DNA of 10,549 nt, from assembly GCA_002454415.1 (NCBI GenBank), contig DKIT01000188.1, positions 66,714-77,262 of the forward strand. The letters run 5' to 3'. Below the pieces are notes generated by a model. It saw only the letters and a program-made list of their open reading frames with translations. It ran no database searches and had not been told where the DNA came from. Positions 6,244 to 10,549 of the stretch are shown piece after piece. The number at the start of each line of letters is the position of its first letter. Within the stretch, counting starts at the first letter, position 1. The DNA is from Sphingobacterium sp. UBA6711 (GTDB lineage: Bacteria > Bacteroidota > Bacteroidia > Sphingobacteriales > Sphingobacteriaceae). The translations under genes and the position numbers were made by a program.

Positions 6244-7938
6244 TTATGCTGTTGCCTGTTTATTTAATTTTGAATGTTTATAACCATACATAAAATATAC
6301 GGCCAAACCAATCACCAGCCAAACCAAAAAAATAATCCAATTACTTGCTCCCAATTCAGTCATGAGATAGAGATTGATTAAAATTCCAATGACAGGCAAT
6401 AGAGAAAAATTCATTTTGAAACTATAAATACTCAATCCCAGCCAGGTCAGCCAGAATATAATGACCAACATTTTATGTTCTATAATTTCAAGCACCGAAA
6501 GTGATTTCCACTCCTGCATCGTATCCTGGGCATAGCTAAAAAGAATCACAATGGCAACCAATAGCCCCCCACCGACTAAATATTTACCATTAATGTAAGG
6601 AACTTTAAACTTCGATTTGGCAGATAAGCCCGAATAATCCATATATAAAACGCCAGCACAGACGAGGATAAAAGCGAAAAAAGTACCAACACTCGTTAGA
6701 TCAACGAAGAAATCCATCTTAAAAAATAGGGACGGTATAGCGACCACCAAACCTGTCACAATTGTCGCAAAAGAAGGTGTTTTATATTTTGGATGAATCG
6801 TCGCAAACTTCTTCCACAACAAGCCATCCCTACTCATGGTCATCCAAATCCTTGGCTGCGCCAACTGATAAACTAAAAGTGCACTGGTAATCGCAATGAC
6901 GGAGGTCACAGATATAATTCCCGCCATGTGATCGAAGCCTACATATTTAAAAACAAAGGCAAGTGGATCCTTGACATTAAGTTCAGTATAATTCACCATG
7001 CCTGTCAGTACCACCGTAATAGCAACATACAAAACGGTACAAATTAATAGACAGTATATCATCGCCTTTGGTAAATCCCGTTGGGGGTTTTTACACTCTT
7101 CCGCTGTGGTCGAGATTGAATCAAAACCTATAAAAGCGAAGAATACCGCTGCCACACTTCCAAGTACACCTTTCAGGCCATTCGGAGCAAAAGGCGTCCA
7201 ATTTTCGGGTTTAATAAAGAAAATACCACCAAATATGACGGCTAAAATAATACCTACCTTAATCATTACCATGATCATACTCGCTTTTTGAGATTCCTTA
7301 ATCCCGATATATACCAACCACGTGACTAAGAATGTAATTACACCGGCAGGTAAATCGAAAATAACAGGAATGCCAGCAATACGCGGAGCACTGTTTAACG
7401 CATCCAGACCATGCTGATCTATGGCTGTTAGACTGGCCAGACCATGTTGATTCATTTTATCGGCAGCATCAAAGGCATAACCTGGCGCCATAGATAGCCA
7501 AGCTGGTATATGGAGACCAAAGCCTTCCAGCATGGAGACAAAATACTGTGACCAAGAAATGGCTATAACGGTATTAGAAACCGCATATTCCAGCACCAAA
7601 GCCCAACCAATAATCCACGCAAACAATTCACCAAAAGCGACATAAGCGTAGGTATATGCCGATCCCGAAACAGGAACTGTACTGGCAAATTGAGCATAGG
7701 CTAATGCAGTAAATACACAGGCAAAGGCCGTAAAAACGAAAAGAAGTGATACCGCTGGCCCACCTTCATAACTCGCTAATCCAATGGTGCTAAAGATTCC
7801 AGCCCCTACAATAGCGGCAATACCCAACGAAACCAGATCTGTTACCCCCAGTACCTTGGAGAGGCCCGTGCCGCCCTCTTTTTGAGTGTCATGCAGAATC
7901 TGATCAACACTTTTCTTCCGAAAAAGTCTATGTGACAT
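6244..7938 (-). CDS. APC superfamily amino acid permease, cationic amino acid transporter (CAT) type
   Basis: This is a 564-residue polytopic inner-membrane transporter of the amino acid-polyamine-organocation superfamily. The CAT-like signatures are the N-terminal KVLGVTDLVSLGIAAIVGAG leading into GIFSTIG (first helix, substrate-binding G-A-G at 45-47), the VPVSGSAYTYAY segment at 88-99, and GFDSISTTAEECKNP at 271-285. About 12-14 hydrophobic segments are visible. Residues about 150-190 form a hydrophilic extracytoplasmic-looking loop with an 11-residue imperfect tandem repeat. The substrate cannot be read from sequence; basic or other amino acids are possible. The ATG at 7938 follows an A-rich leader. 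It lies 81 bases downstream of acpH on the same strand, so the two may be co-transcribed. An imperfect -7 (TATTTTCG, 7978-7971) may also serve it alone. Confidence 0.93.
   Translation of the reverse strand: MSHRLFRKKSVDQILHDTQKEGGTGLSKVLGVTDLVSLGIAAIVGAGIFSTIGLASYEGGPAVSLLFVFTAFACVFTALAYAQFASTVPVSGSAYTYAYVAFGELFAWIIGWALVLEYAVSNTVIAISWSQYFVSMLEGFGLHIPAWLSMAPGYAFDAADKMNQHGLASLTAIDQHGLDALNSAPRIAGIPVIFDLPAGVITFLVTWLVYIGIKESQKASMIMVMIKVGIILAVIFGGIFFIKPENWTPFAPNGLKGVLGSVAAVFFAFIGFDSISTTAEECKNPQRDLPKAMIYCLLICTVLYVAITVVLTGMVNYTELNVKDPLAFVFKYVGFDHMAGIISVTSVIAITSALLVYQLAQPRIWMTMSRDGLLWKKFATIHPKYKTPSFATIVTGLVVAIPSLFFKMDFFVDLTSVGTFFAFILVCAGVLYMDYSGLSAKSKFKVPYINGKYLVGGGLLVAIVILFSYAQDTMQEWKSLSVLEIIEHKMLVIIFWLTWLGLSIYSFKMNFSLLPVIGILINLYLMTELGASNWIIFLVWLVIGLAVYFMYGYKHSKLNKQATA
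7404..7451 (-). repeat. 33-base imperfect tandem repeat inside the permease gene
   Basis: CCAGACCATGCTGAT (7404-7418) recurs as CCAGACCATGTTGAT (7437-7451), exactly 33 bases away and in frame. It encodes QHGLASL at 164-170 and QHGLDAL at 175-181. The unit lies in a hydrophilic loop between membrane helices, where a small duplication would be tolerated. Confidence 0.7.
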
Positions 7939-8019
7939 GTAAAATTGTTTTTTTGATACTTAAAATTATGCGAAAATAAATATTTTCAAGGTCTTATACT
8001 ATTGGTATTTTCTGATCGA

Positions 8020-8703
8020 CTAACTAAAATCCATCAACTCATATTGAATATACTGATAAATCTCTTGGTAATCCGACATCTGGCTATGTAAATAGGATAT
8101 CAGCTGTTCGGTCAATAGCTGTTTTTGTTCGGCTTTCACTTCAAATTGCCACAAACGTTTACAAATATTAAAAAGTGCACCCGCGATTTTTTCTACCTCT
8201 ACATAGTCATAAATATATTTCCATTCGATGAACTGATGATAGAATTTTTCGAATTTTGGAATATCATTCAATTGATTTATTTTCAAAAACTTCCGAACAG
8301 CATCTTCGTCAACATGCTTTAATGCAGCATAAAATTTATCGATGGAAACAGCTTGGTGATGTATTAACATATGGTCTAATAAAAGCTCCAATGCAATATG
8401 GGCCATAAATGATGGCCGAATCGGCAAGCCCTGAAGACTAGATTGTATCTTAAGCTTCAATTGATGCGTATGCCGAAAAAAATAAGGGGAATTATGAAAT
8501 AAACGATCGACCTCAATATGACGGTTCCAACCGATATAAAGTTGTTTCAGTAAAGGATTATCCAACAGTTGATCCTCATATTGCCTCGGCTTTAAAACAA
8601 AAGTTTTATCCGCATTTTTTAAGAGATCGGGCAATAATCCACCCACAATTCTCTCAGGATTGGTTGCAAACCGCTCAAAATAAAAATGTGACAAAAAGTT
8701 CAT
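8020..8703 (-). CDS. acpH: AcpH-like acyl carrier protein phosphodiesterase
   Basis: AcpH removes the 4'-phosphopantetheine group from acyl carrier protein, giving apo-ACP. The 227-residue product has the family opening MNFLSHFYF (compare MNFLAH in E. coli), followed by GGLLPDLLKN (D26), the GWNRHIEVDRLFH block (H62, D66, H70), and AHIALELLLDHMLIHH (H102, D110, H111). The spacing of these His and Asp residues fits the metal-dependent HD-like fold of the family. It is somewhat longer than the E. coli enzyme (193 residues), with a helical C-terminal extension, and clearly divergent outside the motifs, so the biochemical activity is an inference. It is divergent from tyrS and precedes the permease gene on the same strand. 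No clear -7 element is seen; TATATTGA in the divergent region is a weak candidate. No functional link with either neighbour is evident. Confidence 0.75.
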   Translation of the reverse strand: MNFLSHFYFERFATNPERIVGGLLPDLLKNADKTFVLKPRQYEDQLLDNPLLKQLYIGWNRHIEVDRLFHNSPYFFRHTHQLKLKIQSSLQGLPIRPSFMAHIALELLLDHMLIHHQAVSIDKFYAALKHVDEDAVRKFLKINQLNDIPKFEKFYHQFIEWKYIYDYVEVEKIAGALFNICKRLWQFEVKAEQKQLLTEQLISYLHSQMSDYQEIYQYIQYELMDFS

Positions 8704-8763
8704 ATTAGCTTATTAGCGTGTGCTTTTATATGGAATTATTCGCTCAATATACGCTTAATCTCC

Positions 8764-8771
8764 TATCTTTG
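8764..8771 (+). promoter_or_regulatory. -7 promoter element for tyrS (TATCTTTG)
   Basis: TATCTTTG is an exact TAnnTTTG match 36 bases before the tyrS ATG, predicting a leader of about 30 bases that is A/T rich and free of a Shine-Dalgarno sequence. That leader is far too short for a T-box, and no attenuator hairpin is visible in it. Confidence 0.6.
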
Positions 8772-8806
8772 CATCTTGTAAATTAAAAAATTAAATCCAT
8801 TTAACA

Positions 8807-10090
8807 ATGAGCTTTGTAGAAGAATTACGTTGGAGAGGCATGTTGCAAGATATTATGCCGGGCACTGAGGACTTACTGAATAAAGAGAAAGTCGCTGGCT
8901 ATATCGGTTTTGATCCCACAGGAGACTCTCTACACGTAGGACACTTGACTCAAATCATGACTTTAATCCATTTCCAAAATGCAGGCCATAAACCAGTCGC
9001 TTTGGTTGGCGGTGCAACGGGAATGATCGGAGACCCTTCTTTCAAATCTGCAGAGCGTAACTTACTGGACGAAGCAACCCTACAGCATAACGTTGCTTGT
9101 CTAAAAAAACAGTTAGGCAAATTTCTTGAATTTGGAGAAGGTGAAAATGACGCCCAAATGGTTAATAATTACGATTGGTTCAAAGATTTCAAATTTTTGG
9201 ATTTTATCCGTGATATCGGTAAAATGATTACCGTTAACTATATGATGTCAAAAGATTCTGTAAAAAAACGTTTGGAAGGTGACAATGGTCTTTCCTTCAC
9301 GGAATTCACCTATCAATTAATTCAAGGATATGATTTCTATTATCTTTGGAAACATCATAATTGCAAAATCCAGATGGGTGGCTCTGATCAATGGGGTAAT
9401 ATTGTTACAGGGAGTGAAATGATCCGTCGTCAAGATCAAGGAACGGCCTATGCTATTACAACACAATTGATTAAAAAGGCCGATGGACAAAAATTTGGAA
9501 AAACAGAATCTGGTGCCGTGTGGCTCGATCCAAAGAAAACATCGCCCTACAAATATTATCAATTCTGGTTGAATACCTCGGATGACGATGCGAAGAATTG
9601 GATTAAGATCTTTACCCTTAAGCCACAGCATGAAATCGATGCAATCATTGCTGAGCATGATGCTGCACCGCACTTACGCCTAGTACAGAAAGCTTTGGCG
9701 AAAGACATTACCATCCGTACTCATTCGGAAGAAGCTTATGAAACAGCGATCAAAACATCTGAATTCCTTTTTGGAAATGGTACGTTAGATTTTTTGAACA
9801 AGCTAGATCGTGAAGGCGTATTGGAAGTGTTTGAAGGTATCCCACAATTCAAAGTAAACAAAGCGGACCTAGCAGCTGGAATCAATATTCTTGATTTTTT
9901 AGCCGTACATACGCAAGTCTTCCCTTCCAAAGGTGAAGCCCGCAAAATGCTTCAGGGAGGAGGTGTTTCCATTAACAGGGAAAAAGCAACAGATAGTGAA
10001 GAGTCGATCACGGAAAATCATGTAGTCAATAAAAATTACATCGTGGCACAACGTGGTAAAAAGAACTACTATTTGATTATTGTGGAATAA
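8807..10090 (+). CDS. tyrS: Tyrosyl-tRNA synthetase
   Basis: TyrS charges tRNA-Tyr with tyrosine in the cytosol, using ATP. The 427-residue length matches the bacterial enzyme (E. coli, 424). This is a class I synthetase: the HIGH motif is HVGH at 43-46, within [14 protein letters not shown]. The tyrosine-pocket segments [15 protein letters not shown] and GGSDQWGNI are present, and the KMSKS loop is KFGKT at 229-233, the form common in this TyrS subgroup. The C-terminal S4 RNA-binding domain occupies about 360-427 ([19 protein letters not shown]). The ATG at 8807 fits the conserved N-terminus and lies 36 bases after a good -7 element. It is a single-gene unit, divergent from acpH and ended by a strong terminator. 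Confidence 0.98.
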   Translation: MSFVEELRWRGMLQDIMPGTEDLLNKEKVAGYIGFDPTGDSLHVGHLTQIMTLIHFQNAGHKPVALVGGATGMIGDPSFKSAERNLLDEATLQHNVACLKKQLGKFLEFGEGENDAQMVNNYDWFKDFKFLDFIRDIGKMITVNYMMSKDSVKKRLEGDNGLSFTEFTYQLIQGYDFYYLWKHHNCKIQMGGSDQWGNIVTGSEMIRRQDQGTAYAITTQLIKKADGQKFGKTESGAVWLDPKKTSPYKYYQFWLNTSDDDAKNWIKIFTLKPQHEIDAIIAEHDAAPHLRLVQKALAKDITIRTHSEEAYETAIKTSEFLFGNGTLDFLNKLDREGVLEVFEGIPQFKVNKADLAAGINILDFLAVHTQVFPSKGEARKMLQGGGVSINREKATDSEESITENHVVNKNYIVAQRGKKNYYLIIVE

Positions 10091-10106
10091 TTAAATCTAT
10101 TTTTAT

Positions 10107-10146
10107 AAAAAATCCCTTTTGTTTAAGATCAAAAGGGATTTTTTTT
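10107..10146. terminator. Strong terminator after tyrS, likely bidirectional
   Basis: AAAAAATCCCTTTTG (10107-10121) pairs perfectly with CAAAAGGGATTTTTT (10130-10144) across an 8-base loop and continues into T. The A run on the left gives a T tract on the minus strand, so it can also terminate the convergent GNAT gene whose stop is at 10187. Confidence 0.93.
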
Positions 10147-10186
10147 GAATTTGCCTTATCATAACTCCAGCCTTTACCATCCAGGC

Positions 10187-10549
10187 TTATCTCAATAATT
10201 TTTCATATGCTTTACGTGCAGCACCTCTGAAATGTACCTCGCCGCAGTATTGATAACCTAATTTCTCAAATACATGGAGCATACCTCCATTGTCAAAGTT
10301 GGTATCAACCTTAATACTATATACATCATGATCGATGGCTATTTGTTCCACGCCCTGCATGATGGCCGTACCGACACCTTTTACATGTGGATCTTGCGCA
10401 GAAGCTAAACGGTGGATTCCTACATATTTACCATCGCTGAGCCATTTTCCATCAATATCATTATAGGCAGGTTCAACATCAAAAATGATGGCAACATAAC
10501 CAACTATACTGTTTTCATGCTCCACAACATACGCATATTCCTTATCGAG
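10187..10549 (-). CDS. GNAT family N-acetyltransferase, C-terminal part (5' truncated by window edge)
   Basis: The frame stays open from the stop at 10187 to the right edge, beyond the GTG at 10525. The visible codons upstream of it (LDKEYAYVV) continue a typical GNAT strand, so the start is outside the window. The 120 visible residues show the GNAT core: strand YVAIIFDV, then HRLASAQDPHVKGVGTAIM, where the V-K-G-V-G-T segment is the pyrophosphate-binding loop for acetyl-CoA (the Q/R-x-x-G-x-G/A motif). The C-terminal FEKLGYQYCGEVHF is the usual last alpha-beta-beta unit. The enzyme transfers an acetyl group from acetyl-CoA to an amine, but the substrate cannot be predicted. It is convergent with tyrS. 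Confidence 0.88.
   Translation of the reverse strand, partial: LDKEYAYVVEHENSIVGYVAIIFDVEPAYNDIDGKWLSDGKYVGIHRLASAQDPHVKGVGTAIMQGVEQIAIDHDVYSIKVDTNFDNGGMLHVFEKLGYQYCGEVHFRGAARKAYEKLLR

Noticed and set aside
6998..7291. 97-residue plus-strand open frame opposite the permease
   Set aside because: It is an antisense shadow of a membrane protein gene, and the product resembles no family.
8712..8759. Imperfect inverted repeat ATTAGCGT ... ACGCTTAAT in the acpH-tyrS divergent region
   Set aside because: The arms are short, need a bulge, and are about 30 bases apart in AT-rich DNA; this could easily be chance.
9317..9945. Two minus-strand open frames opposite tyrS
   Set aside because: Both are antisense shadows of a highly conserved gene with low-complexity, unrecognisable products and no promoter element.
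10523..10525. GTG as the start of the GNAT gene
   Set aside because: The frame continues to the right edge with residues that complete a GNAT beta strand, so the gene is truncated by the window.
1..10549. An undescribed multi-gene defence, mobile or biosynthetic system
   Set aside because: All complete genes but one are recognisable housekeeping families in separate transcription units; no transposase, integrase, toxin-antitoxin pair, array or co-oriented unknown gene cluster is present.

Overview
The window reads as an ordinary, well-packed stretch of a Bacteroidota core chromosome, most likely a Sphingobacterium-like member of the Sphingobacteriaceae. The evidence is AT-rich DNA, A-rich translation starts without Shine-Dalgarno sequences, several Bacteroidota-type -7 promoter elements (TAnnTTTG), a protein with a type IX secretion (T9SS) sorting domain, and the long three-domain form of IspG. 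The genus is an inference from general protein resemblance. The phylum is well supported.

Layout from left to right. (1) The 3' end of a LiaF-like/toast-rack beta-repeat protein (positions 3-410, + strand). (2) ispG (456-2462, +), with its own promoter element in the 45-base gap. (3) A hairpin terminator shared with a convergent small gene on the minus strand (2544-2975) that encodes almost nothing except a signal peptide and a T9SS C-terminal sorting domain. (4) A divergent intergenic region of about 260 bases with a promoter element for each direction and two imperfect inverted repeats. (5) kup potassium transporter (3235-5181, +) with a strong terminator. (6) rlmF 23S rRNA methyltransferase (5259-6170, +), followed by a bidirectional terminator. 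(7) A cationic-amino-acid-type APC permease (6244-7938, -). (8) A distant AcpH-like ACP phosphodiesterase (8020-8703, -), which is upstream of the permease on the same strand. (9) tyrS (8807-10090, +), divergent from acpH, with a strong terminator. (10) The C-terminal part of a GNAT acetyltransferase (10187-10549, -) that runs off the right edge.

The genes are functionally unrelated housekeeping units: isoprenoid precursor synthesis, potassium uptake, ribosome modification, amino acid uptake and tRNA charging. Most appear to be single-gene transcription units closed by intrinsic terminators. The only plausible two-gene unit is acpH followed by the permease (81-base gap). There are no insertion sequences, phage genes, CRISPR repeats, tRNA or rRNA genes, and no sign of recent transfer. 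I found no convincing new multi-gene system. The items most worth a second look are the T9SS sorting domain with almost no cargo, the internal repeat in the three-domain IspG, and the short tandem repeat in the permease loop.
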